Shown here: positions 1 through 9,072 of the stretch, one piece after another
Numbering within the stretch: position 1 is the stretch's first letter
How the letters are laid out: every line of letters starts with the position of its first letter
Assembly: GCA_910588655.1 (NCBI GenBank)
Contig: CAJUPJ010000035.1
Coordinates: forward strand, 1-36,944
Direction of reading: 5' to 3'
DNA: 36,944 nucleotides
Source: an uncultured Lachnospiraceae bacterium
GTDB taxonomy: Bacteria; Bacillota; Clostridia; Lachnospirales; Lachnospiraceae
Position numbers and translations under genes: made by a program
The notes under the pieces: model-generated
Databases searched by the model: none
Told to the model about the DNA's origin: nothing
The model's input: the letters and a program-made list of their open reading frames with translations, nothing else

Positions 1-287
1 TTATATCCTTGTTTAAATTACATTTGTAATTAAAAAATGGGGAAACTCAAATGTATTTTAACCTCAAAAGATAATGTCGTATTTTGTTGATATATGCAGG
101 AATATATGGTAAAATCCATAGCGTTACCATCCCCAAATCTGGTAACAGAGAGAGGGTGTACGCATGGAAATTCTGTTCCTTTTTGCCTGGATATACAATA
201 TCATACATGCCAGGTAAAATCAAGTATATGCAGATAAATAAATTTTATGAATAACAAGAACAACAGAACCTGACATTATAATTTCCT
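1..287. other. Left-edge intergenic stretch, no gene supported
   Basis: A+T-rich sequence with no ORF of credible length or coding character. A short run of sense codons at roughly 170-250 on the plus strand ends in TAA, but it has no start signal and no family resemblance I recognise. No T-tailed hairpin is visible downstream of the minus-strand gene that ends at 288. Confidence 0.4.
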
Positions 288-1046
288 CTAATCCAGCTTT
301 CCATACTCCTCATCTGAAACTGGTCCAAGCCATTCATTGCCAGCCTCTTCACCAGGAACTTCAACTGCAAGATGTGAGAACCATGAGTCTGGTGCAGCAC
401 CATGCCAGTGTTTTACATTGGCAGGAATATTAATAACACTTCCTGGTGTCATCTCTATTGCATCTTTGCCCCATTCCTGGTAATAACCTCTGCCTCCAAC
501 GCAGACAAGGATTTGGCCGCCACCGCTTTTTGCCTTATGTATATGCCAGTTATTACGGCATCCTGGTTCAAATGTAACATTAAAAACAGGCACTTGCTCT
601 GTTGAAACTGGCGCAAGATAACTCTGTCCTGTAAAATATTCTGCAAATGTATCATTCGGTTCACCAACAGGGAAAAATATGCTTTCCTGGTACTTCTCTT
701 TTTCCCCTTGTGCCGTCCCGTTACTGCCCCATACATCCTTTGCCATACGGAATACTGCCCATCCTTTTGGCCATCCAGCATACATTGTGGCATGTGTAAT
801 AACTGCAGCAATTTCCTCCTTAGACACACCATGTTTTTTTGCATTTTCTAAATGGTAAACAAGTGAAGAATCTGTAATGCCTGATGCCATTAACGAAACT
901 ATTGTAATTATACACCTGGTCTTTACACTAATTGCATTATCATTCCATACCTCACCAAACAGCACATCATCATTTAAGTGTGCAAACATTGGCGCAAATT
1001 CCCCAAGGCTGTCCCTTCCAGCCGTCTGTACTATTTTTTCACTCAT
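288..1046 (-). CDS. Carboxymuconolactone decarboxylase-like / cupin fusion protein
   Basis: A 252-residue protein with two domains. Residues about 25-110 resemble the CMD/AhpD-like helical domain (KTRCIITIVSLMASG, then the segment with HATMYAGWPKGW). Residues about 125-245 form a cupin barrel with metal-ligand type histidines (NWHIHKAKSGGGQ, then a second motif with NVKHWHGAAPDSWFSH). Such fusions are common in anaerobic Firmicutes and usually annotated as putative oxidoreductase or decarboxylase; the substrate is unknown. The CMD Cys-x-x-Cys redox pair of AhpD is not present, so peroxidase activity is not supported. The start is fixed by GGAGGG six bases upstream of ATG, and a good sigma-A promoter lies just before it. 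It looks like an intact single-gene unit. Confidence 0.8.
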   Translation of the reverse strand: MSEKIVQTAGRDSLGEFAPMFAHLNDDVLFGEVWNDNAISVKTRCIITIVSLMASGITDSSLVYHLENAKKHGVSKEEIAAVITHATMYAGWPKGWAVFRMAKDVWGSNGTAQGEKEKYQESIFFPVGEPNDTFAEYFTGQSYLAPVSTEQVPVFNVTFEPGCRNNWHIHKAKSGGGQILVCVGGRGYYQEWGKDAIEMTPGSVINIPANVKHWHGAAPDSWFSHLAVEVPGEEAGNEWLGPVSDEEYGKLD

Positions 1047-1072
1047 AATTGCCCTCCATTCAATTTTTAATA

Positions 1073-1101
1073 ATTATATAATAAATACACTGTTATATCA
1101 A
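1073..1101 (-). promoter_or_regulatory. Sigma-A type promoter of the CMD/cupin gene
   Basis: On the minus strand TTGATA (1096-1101) is followed after exactly 17 bases by TATAAT (1073-1078). This is 5/6 and 6/6 to consensus, about 27 bases upstream of the ATG at 1046. Confidence 0.6.
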
Positions 1102-1115
1102 TGCTGCATAACTGT

Positions 1116-1892
1116 CTATAGTCTTTTCTCCATAGTCTGTTTACTAAAGGAAACTTCTACATCTCCTTTCCCAAGTTCCTCTGCAAGCCCAGATGGATTT
1201 TTTATATACCCAATTCTGGTATATGTATAATTACTCTGGAATGTTTCATAGAACAGCACAATGCAGTTATTCCCATATAACATTATATCTCCTGTATTAA
1301 TAGTGCCTGCCTTTCCTTTGTCTTCTGTAAAAGCTTTATCCATATAATAAAACTTTTCATTGCCATTTAATTCATTCATTTTGATTTTCATGGGAAGCAG
1401 TTTGTAAAATTCTTTTGCAGCATCTGTATTATATAATTCCGCATCAAATTCCTTTTTATTTATGATGATTTTAAAAGTTTGCAATCCGTTATCCTCCTTA
1501 GGTTTTACACTTACATTTACCATAAGTTTCTTTCTTCTCCTGCTGTTTTTAGCAGTTTTATAACAGACATTTATATTAATTTTACAAACCCCTGTACTTT
1601 TTGCTGTTATCTTACCTTTTTTATTTACATCATTTCTTCCAGGTCTGCCAATAACTGCCCTTGCAACTGCTGCCCTCTGTATATTCCTGACTTTATAAAA
1701 CACTTCACCACTTGTTACGCTGTCCATGCCACTAAGAATATGCAAAAGCGTTGACTTGCCAGAGCCAGATGCACCCATAACTACTGTAAAATCCCCTTTA
1801 TATATGTCAATATCCAGCCCTTTTAATACAATATTGCCTCCATAATCCTTAACTATATTTTTTCCAGATAATATTATATCCTTATTGCCCAT
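1116..1892 (-). pseudogene. Chimeric ORF: ABC ATPase fragment + Big_2 fragment + cyclophilin-like domain
   Basis: One open frame of 258 codons is built from three unrelated pieces. Residues 1-66 are the start of a LolD/MacB-type ABC ATPase, including an intact Walker A (GASGSGKST) and the SGMDSVTSGEV segment. Residues about 70-82 (QRAAVARAVIGRP) are what normally follows the ABC signature LSGGQ, so Q-loop and signature are gone and Walker B is missing. Residues about 83-132 (VNKKGKITAKSTG onward) look like the end of a Big_2/Ig-like surface repeat. Residues about 133-255 resemble a full cyclophilin-like fold domain (ELNGNEKFYYMDKAF, GDIMLYGNNCIVLFYETF, TRIGYIKNPSGLAEELG). The simplest reading is successive deletions that happened to keep frame. 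No ATPase function is possible; the C-terminal domain might still fold. Confidence 0.75.
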
Positions 1893-1967
1893 TGTCCATT
1901 GTCTCTTTCCACTTATTAACCTTGTTATAAAGCCATGTCTTATAGTGTGTTGTATACATTCCAGGCA

Positions 1968-2201
1968 TTATGTGCTGTCTCCTTTAACTATAACAGCCAT
2001 TTCATCCAGAAGCCTTATATTATACTGGATTTTATGGATATCATTTAAAATTTCCATACGGCGCATCTCAAGAATTACAAGTTCCTCTTTCTTGTTACTA
2101 CATTCCAAGCATTTGCAGAAACATGAAATCTCATTTTCACTGCATCCTGCATCAAACATATTCTGCATCATGGCATCCATATTATTATCCTGTACAATCA
2201 T
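1968..2201 (-). CDS. Small conserved hypothetical protein with FDAGCSENEI motif
   Basis: A 77-residue protein starting at the ATG at 2201, which has GAGG eight bases upstream; an in-frame ATG at 2228 is less likely because this ribosome site lies inside it. The stop of the DUF3737 remnant upstream overlaps this start in an ATGA, suggesting translational coupling. The N-terminal part carries a motif (MFDAGCSENEI) followed by CFCKCLEC. The C-terminal half is a charged helical segment (EMRRMEILNDIHKIQYNIRLLDEM) that recalls small Clostridial proteins encoded beside regulators. I do not recognise a function. The cysteines could bind metal, but that is speculation. Confidence 0.5.
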   Translation of the reverse strand: MIVQDNNMDAMMQNMFDAGCSENEISCFCKCLECSNKKEELVILEMRRMEILNDIHKIQYNIRLLDEMAVIVKGDST

Positions 2202-3038
2202 ACCACACGCCTCATTTGCATCTGGCATCCACCTGTACAGCCATCACGAACTACAACCTGGCAGTTACATTCCATAACAGGCTCTTCCCATATCTCTTCC
2301 CCTATACTGTCTGCTATAATAATTCCTGATTTTGGGTTTTTAACTGATAAAATATGGCTGTGTATATCTGCGTCCACTTCTGAATATTCAAATGCAAGGT
2401 CTGTATCTTCCATAGTGCAGTTTTCTAATTTAAGGTTTTTGCAATAACATAGTGGCTGTGTCCCAATAATTTTACAATCCACAAGCTTAAGCCCTTCTGA
2501 AAACCATCCAAGATATTCTCCTTTAATAATACTGTTATAAACTGTTACATTTCTGCTATGCCAGAACGCATCCTTTGTATCAAGCACACTATTAGAAATT
2601 TCAAGGTTTTCCATATACTGGAATGAATATTTTCCTTTCATTTCTACATTATCAAGTACAACATCCCTGCTGTCAATAAACAGGTATTCTGCTGTAATTT
2701 CTGTATCTTTAAGATTTATTCCCTGTGACTTCCAGCCAAATTCAGGTGAATTTATCTTGCAGCCTGTTAGAGTTTTTTATTACTGCATCACTTGAATACC
2801 AGATTGCCGCCCGAGCCAGCTCATCCATTGTTACATCTTCCATTGAAAATTTCCTTACATGCCACAAAGGATATCGAAGTGAAAAACTGCATCTTTTTAA
2901 ATCCACATCCCTTGCTTCTTTCAGTACAGATTCACCGTCAGCTTCACCCGCAAATATACAGTCTGCCACATTTGCATTTTTTAAATTATATAATGACCTT
3001 TCTTCATCAAATTGTTTATTATTTATAATCTGCCTCAT
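2198..3038 (-). pseudogene. DUF3737 family protein, broken by internal deletion and frameshift
   Basis: Two ORFs on the minus strand together match the DUF3737 right-handed repeat family of about 280 residues. The N-terminal part (2742-3038) begins MRQIINNKQFDEERSLYNL and contains FAGEADGESVLKEARD and SLRYPLWHVRKFSMEDVTMDELARA, then leaves frame at ...AVIKNSNRLQDKFT. The other frame resumes immediately as CKINSPEFGWKSQGINLKD... and continues to the C-terminal part (2198-2641, FQYMENLEISNSVLDTKDAF). About 15 codons expected between the two parts are missing at about 2760-2775, and the frame is shifted. This family is a set of short beta-helix repeats often located near regulators; its biochemical role is unknown. 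The last residues are an unusual Cys/Met-rich tail that overlaps the next start. Confidence 0.8.
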
Positions 3039-3069
3039 AATAACCCTCCATTCTTATCAAAGCCTGCTT

Positions 3070-3256
3070 TTATATTTCTTTAACTACAATTAACCGTTTT
3101 TTCCCTGTACTGGCATCTGGTTTTATGCTTTTTACAAAAGATATTTCATATAATACATGTTCCAGGTCTTTTTCCTGTAATATCATATCCAGCCTGCTTT
3201 TCAGCTCCTTTTTTAACTTTACTTTAGAAACTGTATTTTTTATCTCTGCAAGCACC
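3070..3256 (-). pseudogene. Unidentified C-terminal gene remnant after the amidase fragment
   Basis: Immediately 3' of the amidase fragment, another frame stays open for about 62 codons. It reads as a charged helical segment ending in YEISFVKSIKPDASTGKKR and VVKEI. The first 22 codons of the open frame (3262-3327) are only an out-of-frame shadow of the amidase gene, so this piece has no start of its own. Its protein-like composition suggests the tail of a deleted gene fused here by a deletion. I could not assign a family. Confidence 0.3.
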
Positions 3257-3919
3257 TTAAAACCCTGCCTGAAGGTCTGTACAAAAAGGTGTTTCAATAA
3301 CTTCCATTTCATTATTAATATATTCAATTACAACACTTTTTCCTGTACTGTCTGCAACTGAAAGATGTACCATATAATCCATTGACGCATGGAAATCATA
3401 CTGTTTTAAAAGTTCTACTGCCTCATTTGTTGTAGCTGCCTTGTTTAAAAGCATACGGACTGCTGTTGTAGTTGTAATATCTGGTTTACCAGAACTTTGG
3501 GAAATAGTGTCCGAATCCTGTATCATATTTACAGCTACACATAACCCCTTTTCATTCATGCCGTCAAGTAGTGCATAAAGTGCCGCAATTATAATTGTTT
3601 CATCACTTAAGAGCTTTGCCATGCTCCCTGCATCACTGGCAAGCTTTGATGCCAGGTATTTTATAACCTCTGCATCAGACTTTGCCCCGCCCTGGCTTAA
3701 AAAACCTTCAAAACCATAATCCCCATCAAAACGCACAGCCGAAAACCCGTCATCAAGTTCTGTAATTGTATTATCTGCCGTAATAAACCCCTTACCTGTT
3801 TCTTCCTGTACTGCCACGTTATACACATACTCCTCTTTACTTGTTTTCTTTTCACAGCCTGCCAGTATACATAGTAATATGGCAGACATTACCAGAAAAT
3901 TTAACTTCCTCATAAACAT
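3257..3919 (-). pseudogene. Secreted linear amide C-N hydrolase (C45/choloylglycine-type), catalytic segment deleted
   Basis: The 220-codon frame starts with a lipoprotein signal (LVMSAILLCILAGC, lipobox LAGC, about residues 9-22). It continues with a pro-region typical of clostridial penicillin-V-acylase-like proteins (LDDGFSAVRFDGDYGFEGF, then QGGAKSDAEVIKYLASKL). It then jumps directly to the mid-domain (ALYALLDGMNEKGLCVAVNM, QDSDTISQSSGKPDITTTTA, LLKQYDFHASMDYMVHLSVAD). In this Ntn-hydrolase family the nucleophile Cys (in a Gly-Cys-Thr/Ser motif) and the following GRNFDW motif sit between those two parts. Here only SDAGSMAKLLSD remains, so the nucleophile is absent. The C-terminal third is also lost after INNEMEVIETPFCTD. 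It cannot be an active amidase. Confidence 0.75.
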
Positions 3920-4036
3920 TTACCTTCTTTCTAACCGTATTCTACTACCTGTTTATTACAATAGCAAATACGTATATTGAATGGTATATAATAGTTTTAA
4001 GGAATGATGATATCCTGGTAATTAACTATTTAAAAA

Positions 4037-4065
4037 TTGAGAAATAAATAATCCTATGGTATAAT
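4037..4065 (+). promoter_or_regulatory. Sigma-A type promoter of the CotH-family pseudogene
   Basis: TTGAGA (4037-4042), 17-base spacer, TATAAT (4060-4065). The promoter is better preserved than the gene it drives. Confidence 0.55.
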
Positions 4066-4119
4066 TTTTATAAAATAATAACTATTATTAACCAGGCAGC
4101 ATGTACAAAGTGTACAGAA

Positions 4120-6035
4120 ATGAGGGGAGAGATGAAGAAAAAAATATGGGCAGCAGTTATACCAGCTATTCTTGCTATATCAATGTATTGTACTGGCATT
4201 TTAAAACAGGGTTATAATATACAGGCGGCACAGGAAATACAGGATGAAACCACACTGTCACCGCTTGTACTTGAAATGTCAAAAGAAAGTGGCTGTTATC
4301 CTGAAGCCTTTTCATTAGATATTACCTGTGAAGGAGCAGAAAGAATATATTACACAACGGATGGCAGCAACCCTGTTACAAGCAGCACCAGAAAAGAATA
4401 TACTTGCCCTGTTACAATTACAGACAGGAAAAATGACGCAAATATACTATCAGCAGTTGACCCTGTACTGTTTGACTGTGCCTATTCTTCTTACAACCAG
4501 TCAGAATGTAATGCGCCAGCAGATAACGAAACTGATAAGGCAACTGTAATTAAGGCAGCAGGAACAGACGCATCTGGTAATTATTCTGATGTTGTCACTA
4601 ATACATATTTTACCGGCTCTATGGCAGACCATATCCAGGGAATTAAAGAAAGCTGCAAAGCAGCAGGCATCCCTATTGCAATTATGTCTGTTTCAATGGA
4701 TTATAATGACCTTTTTGATTATGAAAAAGGAATTTATGTAAGAGGCAGAATATTTGAAAATTCATACAATGCCTGGATTGCAGGAGAAAATCCAGACGCT
4801 TCAAAACTTAGAAACCTTGAAGCCAATTATACACAGCGTGGTTCTATGTGGGAACGCCAGGCACATATTGACTATCTGGAGAGTGATGGAGATACAACTT
4901 CCTGTAAACTACAGCAGGACTGCGGAGTAAGAATACAGGGAAATTATTCCCGCTCAGATTTACAAAAAGGCTTCCGTCTGTATGCCAGAAAAGACTATGG
5001 GGAAAAGACAAATTTAAAAGGTTAGTATTACGTAATGGCGGCAACGCATCTTTCCTTGCAAAATATAATGATGCTTACTGGCAGTCACTTCTGCCAGGGC
5101 TTAACTGTGACACACAGGCTTCCAGGGCATGTATTGTCTACCTGGATGGTGAATACTGGGGCATTTATATTTTACAGGAAGATTTTAATGATGATTATTT
5201 TGAAGATACACATGGCATAAATAAAGAAGATGTTGTTGTATATAAGGGAGATGCAGAAAAATACGGCTGTGGTTATAAATTAGAAGAGGGTACACTTCCA
5301 GAAGGTGTAACGGATGAGGGATATTTTCTATCAGACCTGGAACAATTTTTCCAGACACATGCAGACTTAAAAAAGGATGAAGATTACCAGGAATTTTCAA
5401 AACTTGTTGATATAAATTCTGTAATGGATTATTTTGCAGTACAAATCTGGATAAACAATAAATGGGACTGGCCTGGCAAAAACTGGACAATGTGGAAATC
5501 TGTAAACCAGGATGCTTCTAACCCTTATGCAGATGGAAAGTGGCGGCTCTGCTTCTATGATTTGGATTTTGGAGGAGTAAGCGGCAGATGGTCAGCTTAT
5601 GAAAATACAATAAGGATAGATAATTACAAATTATACGGACAACAGAATTTATAGAAGAAAGGTCTGGATACCTGCCAGATATGCTGGTATGGATAGATGC
5701 ATTTTATAAAACACATAAAATATACAACAGCAAGCTGGCTGAAGAAGAAACAGGACAAGCCAGCAAAAAACCAGTTAAAAAATTATCTGTTACTGCAAAA
5801 AAAGGAACAAAAAACATTAAAATACAGACAATTAAAAAAGCAAAAATTGTTGTTTCAATACCACAAAAAATAATAAAATCAGACAATAAAAAAGCTTGTA
5901 ATAAAACCTGCACAAAATAAAACAGGCAAAGTAAATACCAGGCTTTCAAAACCCCTGAAAAAAGGAATAAAGGTTACAGTAAAAGTATCTAAAAAAGGTT
6001 ATAAGACAAAAACAAAAGTAATAAAGGTTAAATAA
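4120..6035 (+). pseudogene. Secreted CotH-kinase family surface protein, multiple frameshifts
   Basis: Three reading frames in succession encode one protein. Frame 1 (4120-5025; likely real start ATG 4132 behind AGGGG) has a signal peptide, a chitobiase-C-terminal-like domain (YYTTDGSNPVTSS) and the CotH entry (GVRIQGNYSRSDLQKGFRLYARKDYG). The second frame takes over just before the stop at 5023-5025 and reads FKRLVLRNGGNASFLAKYND, CIVYLDGEYWGIYILQEDFN, WINNKWDWPGKNWTMW, and WRLCFYDLDFGGVSGRWSAYENT, ending at 5654. A third frame holds the C-terminal tail (FIEERSGYLPDMLVWIDAFY and Lys-rich KNIKIQTIKKAKI). A further shift near 5915 restores KTGKVNTRLSKPLKKGIKVTVKVSKKGYKTKTKV up to TAA 6035 (shown as consecutive parts of one tail). 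CotH kinases phosphorylate spore-coat or cell-surface proteins; this copy is not translatable as one chain. Confidence 0.8.
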
Positions 6036-6036
6036 A

Positions 6037-6303
6037 ATGAATACACCTGCATTAGAAACAGAACATTTAATTTTAAGGAAATTTACAGAAAAGGATATTG
6101 AAGCACTTTTCATTATTCTTAAAGATGAAGAAGTTAATAAATTTTTGCCTTGGTATCCTGTGAAGAATTTAGAAGAAACAAAAAAATTCTATGAGGAAAG
6201 ATATATTTCCAAATATATGCAGCCACATGGCTATGCATATGCTATATGCCTTAAAAAAGACAACTTCCCCATAGATTATATCAATGTTGATATGGAAGTA
6301 TAA
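6037..6303 (+). pseudogene. Truncated GNAT acetyltransferase (N-terminal half)
   Basis: An 88-codon frame starts one base after the CotH stop with a typical RimJ/RimL-like entry (LETEHLILRKFTEKDIEALF, LKDEEVNKFLPWYPVKNLEETKKF). It stops at FPIDYINVDMEV, just where the family continues into beta-4 and the acetyl-CoA pyrophosphate loop (R/Q-x-x-G-x-G/A). The cofactor-binding half is absent, so it cannot be active. Roughly 60 bases of unassigned DNA follow before the next acetyltransferase. Confidence 0.7.
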
Positions 6304-6366
6304 CTAACAGATATAGTAAATAAATAACAGAATTTACGAAGAAGATAATTTATGGAGGATATAAAC

Positions 6367-6813
6367 TTGGAAATTATAGAAGTAAAAGACAGAACCGCAC
6401 CATTAATAAAACAATTATTAAAAGTGTGGGAAAGTTCTGTAAAAGCAACACATCTATTTCTATCCATGAATGAAATAGAAGACATTAAAAAATATGTACC
6501 ACAAGCATTAAAAGAAATACATTGTTTAATCATAGCAAAAAACAAAAATGAAATTCCTGTTGGTTTTATGGGAATTATAGAAAAACATCTTGAAATGCTC
6601 TTTATTTCCAATGAGGAAAGAGGAAAAGGATTAGGCAAAGAACTACTTAAATATGGAATAGAAAAATATTCAGTTAATGATTTAGCAGTTAATGAACAAA
6701 ATCCTCTTGCAATGGGTTTCTATGAACATATGGGATTTGAAACCTATAAAAGAACGGAATACGATGAACAGGGTAATCCATATCCGCTTTTATATATGAA
6801 ATTAAACAGATGA
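6367..6813 (+). CDS. GNAT family N-acetyltransferase
   Basis: A 148-residue protein if translation begins at TTG 6367. The in-frame ATG at 6352 overlaps the ribosome site GGAGG itself, which lies eight bases before the TTG, so the TTG is preferred. The fold is clear: LIIAKNKNEIPVGFMGI (beta-3/4), MLFISNEERGKGLGKELLKY with the acetyl-CoA loop RGKGLG, and LAVNEQNPLAMGFYEHMGFE near the C-terminus, the hallmark of the YjaB-like small GNATs. The substrate is unknown. A strong hairpin terminator follows directly. Confidence 0.85.
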   Translation: MEIIEVKDRTAPLIKQLLKVWESSVKATHLFLSMNEIEDIKKYVPQALKEIHCLIIAKNKNEIPVGFMGIIEKHLEMLFISNEERGKGLGKELLKYGIEKYSVNDLAVNEQNPLAMGFYEHMGFETYKRTEYDEQGNPYPLLYMKLNR

Positions 6814-6830
6814 CTTTTAAAATATAATAT

Positions 6831-6856
6831 AAAGGCTGGCTGTTAAACCAGCCTTT
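6831..6856. terminator. Bidirectional intrinsic terminator
   Basis: Perfect 9-bp stem (AAAGGCTGG / CCAGCCTTT) with an 8-base loop. It ends in TTTATTTAT on the plus strand and is preceded by an A-rich stretch that becomes a U-rich tract on the minus strand. It sits between two convergent genes and can serve both. Confidence 0.85.
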
Positions 6857-6862
6857 ATTTAT

Positions 6863-7453
6863 CTATCTCTTCCTTACAATAATATTTACCCAGGGCTTTT
6901 CCTTATAATCTGGACGGAAATCTTCTGTTTCAAAGCATTCTTCCAGTTTAAATAAACCTCCGCTCAAAAATATTTTCTTAACTTCATCCATATTGTAATC
7001 ACTAAAAAAACGTCCAAGACGGTGTTCCTCTTTGTTACCATATTTGAATGAGGCATACATAATCCCTCCAGGTTTTAATGCTTTATAAAACCTGCACAAT
7101 ATATCTGGCAGTTCCCTTTTTTCAATATGCAGAAGTGAAGCACACGCCCAAATACCATCAAACCTGCTGTTAAATTCCATTTCATCAAACCGTATACATT
7201 CCACTTCTAATCCTGTATATTTTGATGCAACCAGACACATTTCACTTGAACCATCTATTGCTGTTACATTAAACCCCTGGTTTGTGAAAAATTTACTGTC
7301 CCTTCCACTTCCACATCCTGCATCAAGTATAAAAGCCCCTTTATCCAGCAAAGCAGTAAACCTGCCCTGGCATACTCCCATATCTGCATTAACTGTCCTG
7401 TCTGCAAACTCTCTTGCGTTATTATTATAATAATTAATAGTTTCTTTGTACAT
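6863..7453 (-). CDS. Class I SAM-dependent methyltransferase
   Basis: 196 residues. Motif I is ILDAGCGSGRDSKFF (about residues 42-56), followed by an acidic residue at the end of beta-2 (VTAIDGSSEM), motif IV-like FDGIWACASLLHI and the post-motif ALKPGGIMYASFKYG. The family is the TehB/UbiE-like group of small-molecule methyltransferases, with a C-terminal EKPWVNIIVRKR strand. GGGGAGG seven bases upstream supports the ATG at 7453. Substrate unknown. It forms a minus-strand run with the small gene upstream. Confidence 0.85.
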   Translation of the reverse strand: MYKETINYYNNNAREFADRTVNADMGVCQGRFTALLDKGAFILDAGCGSGRDSKFFTNQGFNVTAIDGSSEMCLVASKYTGLEVECIRFDEMEFNSRFDGIWACASLLHIEKRELPDILCRFYKALKPGGIMYASFKYGNKEEHRLGRFFSDYNMDEVKKIFLSGGLFKLEECFETEDFRPDYKEKPWVNIIVRKR

Positions 7454-7470
7454 CCGCCTGCCTCCCCAGA

Positions 7471-7773
7471 CTATTTACTGCTGTCATCCTGCCATATAAT
7501 ACTGCCATCTTCTAATGTAATTGTTACTGGCGGGTTTTCTATAGATATTTCAATTAAACTACCAATATGGCAGTTTTTGTTCCGGGTATTTTTAACAATT
7601 TTTTCTATACTTAATGCACACGCATAAAATTCTATATATCCGGCATCTTCTTCATCTAATCCATTGTCAGTTTCATAAATTGTACCTATCTTTCCTTCTA
7701 GCACTAACTGGCTGTTTTCCCATTCTATTTTTAAATATGTACCATTTGGATATTTAATTATTTCCCTAATCAT
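7471..7773 (-). CDS. Small acidic hypothetical protein
   Basis: 100 residues, no signal peptide or membrane segment. The protein alternates short strands (GTYLKIEWENSQLVLEGKIGTIYETDNG, LIEISIENPPVTITLEDGSIIW), suggesting an all-beta fold. I recognise no family. The stop is 17 bases before the methyltransferase start, so the two are probably co-transcribed. Confidence 0.6.
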   Translation of the reverse strand: MIREIIKYPNGTYLKIEWENSQLVLEGKIGTIYETDNGLDEEDAGYIEFYACALSIEKIVKNTRNKNCHIGSLIEISIENPPVTITLEDGSIIWQDDSSK

Positions 7774-7859
7774 ATTATCAGGCTACATAAATATATCTCC
7801 TTATATTCCTTACCACTAGACTTGCCCATTACTATTTTCTTATTAAACCATACATTACA

Positions 7860-8378
7860 TTATTGTAAATATCCCTCATATTCCATGGAACGCATTTTAC
7901 AGCTTCCATCAAGTTTCTGGAATTCACCATATCCAGTAAAATGCAATCCACATTTTTTCATAACATTTCCTGAAGCAATGTTAGGTTCACAATGGCTTGA
8001 GGCAAATTTTCTTGCGCCAAAATTTTTATAAGCATAATCCATCATTGCTTTTACTGCTTCTGTAGCATATCCCTTACCCCAGCAGTCATATCTGAAATTG
8101 TAGCCAAATCCCCAACAGCCAGGTTTCTTTCCTTGTCCAATATCACCACTGCCTATAAGCAGACCATCTGAAAGACGTTCAAATCCAAAATTGTATGTAC
8201 TTGCATTGTGGCTTATAAAAGCCAGCCACTCCCTGACCTGCTCTATATCTGTATATGTAGTATAAACCATATACCTTGCTACCCGTTCATCACTAACCCA
8301 TTCAAATATGCTATCCGCATCTTCTTCCATAAGCGGACGTAACAATAGCCTCTCAGTTTTTATTCTAATATTATGCAT
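7860..8378 (-). CDS. GNAT acetyltransferase, RimJ/RimL type
   Basis: 172 residues from ATG 8378, which has GGAGGAG in front; the longer frame to 8447 would overlap the upstream gene. The RimJ/RimL pattern is complete: IKTERLLLRPLMEEDADSIF at the N-terminus, IGSGDIG and GYNFRYDCWGKGYATEAVKA with the acetyl-CoA loop WGKGYA, then GARKFASSHCEPNIASGNVMKKCGL. Members acetylate N-terminal amines of ribosomal proteins or small molecules such as aminoglycosides; the substrate here is open. Confidence 0.85.
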   Translation of the reverse strand: MHNIRIKTERLLLRPLMEEDADSIFEWVSDERVARYMVYTTYTDIEQVREWLAFISHNASTYNFGFERLSDGLLIGSGDIGQGKKPGCWGFGYNFRYDCWGKGYATEAVKAMMDYAYKNFGARKFASSHCEPNIASGNVMKKCGLHFTGYGEFQKLDGSCKMRSMEYEGYLQ

Positions 8379-8425
8379 TCTTTTTCTCCTCCAGTTATAA
8401 TGCCTGTTTAATAATATGCAGATTA

Positions 8426-8878
8426 CTAAAGTTTCTTCTTCATACAAACTGATTTATCCATACCACGGTATTGCCCATAATTTGGAATAACATTATAACC
8501 TGTTTTTCTATATAATGCCATTGCCGCTACAAGCGGCTCACCTGACTCTAATATAAAATACAAAAAGCCTTTTTGTCTTCCCCTTTCTTCAAGCATCTTC
8601 ATCATTTCTTTTGATATACCCTTTCCGCGGTATTCTTTTCTTAAAAATACCCTCTTTACTTCTGCACATACAGCATTATATCTCTTAAAACTGGCACAGC
8701 CAGCAGGCAAATCATTATCATATGCCATAATAACATCGTGGATATAATCCAGTCTGTTATATGGAATATATTCCTTCCTGTTTTCTTCTCCTCCCACAAT
8801 TTCATTTAAAAAGCTGTCTAATTCATGGCATAATTCTATAAAATCCTTATTGCATCCATCTGTATACTCAAACCTCAT
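8426..8878 (-). CDS. GNAT family N-acetyltransferase
   Basis: 150 residues from ATG 8878 with GAGGAGA seven to eight bases upstream; the frame extends to 9010 but without a better start. The core reads AEVKRVFLRKEYRGKGISKEMM with the cofactor loop YRGKGIS and FILESGEPLVAAMALYRKTGY, the pattern of the MarR-linked and YhfO-like small GNATs. Third of four acetyltransferase genes or remnants within 3 kb. Confidence 0.85.
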   Translation of the reverse strand: MRFEYTDGCNKDFIELCHELDSFLNEIVGGEENRKEYIPYNRLDYIHDVIMAYDNDLPAGCASFKRYNAVCAEVKRVFLRKEYRGKGISKEMMKMLEERGRQKGFLYFILESGEPLVAAMALYRKTGYNVIPNYGQYRGMDKSVCMKKKL

Positions 8879-9072
8879 AATTTTCTCCTCAAATCTGTTA
8901 CATACTGGTAAATCTTTTACCAGCAGTTCTGCCATATATATTTCACTCTTTTCCTGTATATTACTTTTATAATTTATTACATCTCCTTCCTGTTTCTGTT
9001 GTAACAACACACATACCAGACATCCCTTACATTATTTCCTTAAAATTACTTGCTATATTTTTACACATGTAT

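Noticed and set aside
3262..3327. Start of an 85-codon frame overlapping the amidase
   Set aside because: The first 22 codons are a one-base-shifted shadow of the amidase coding sequence, so no independent start is supported.
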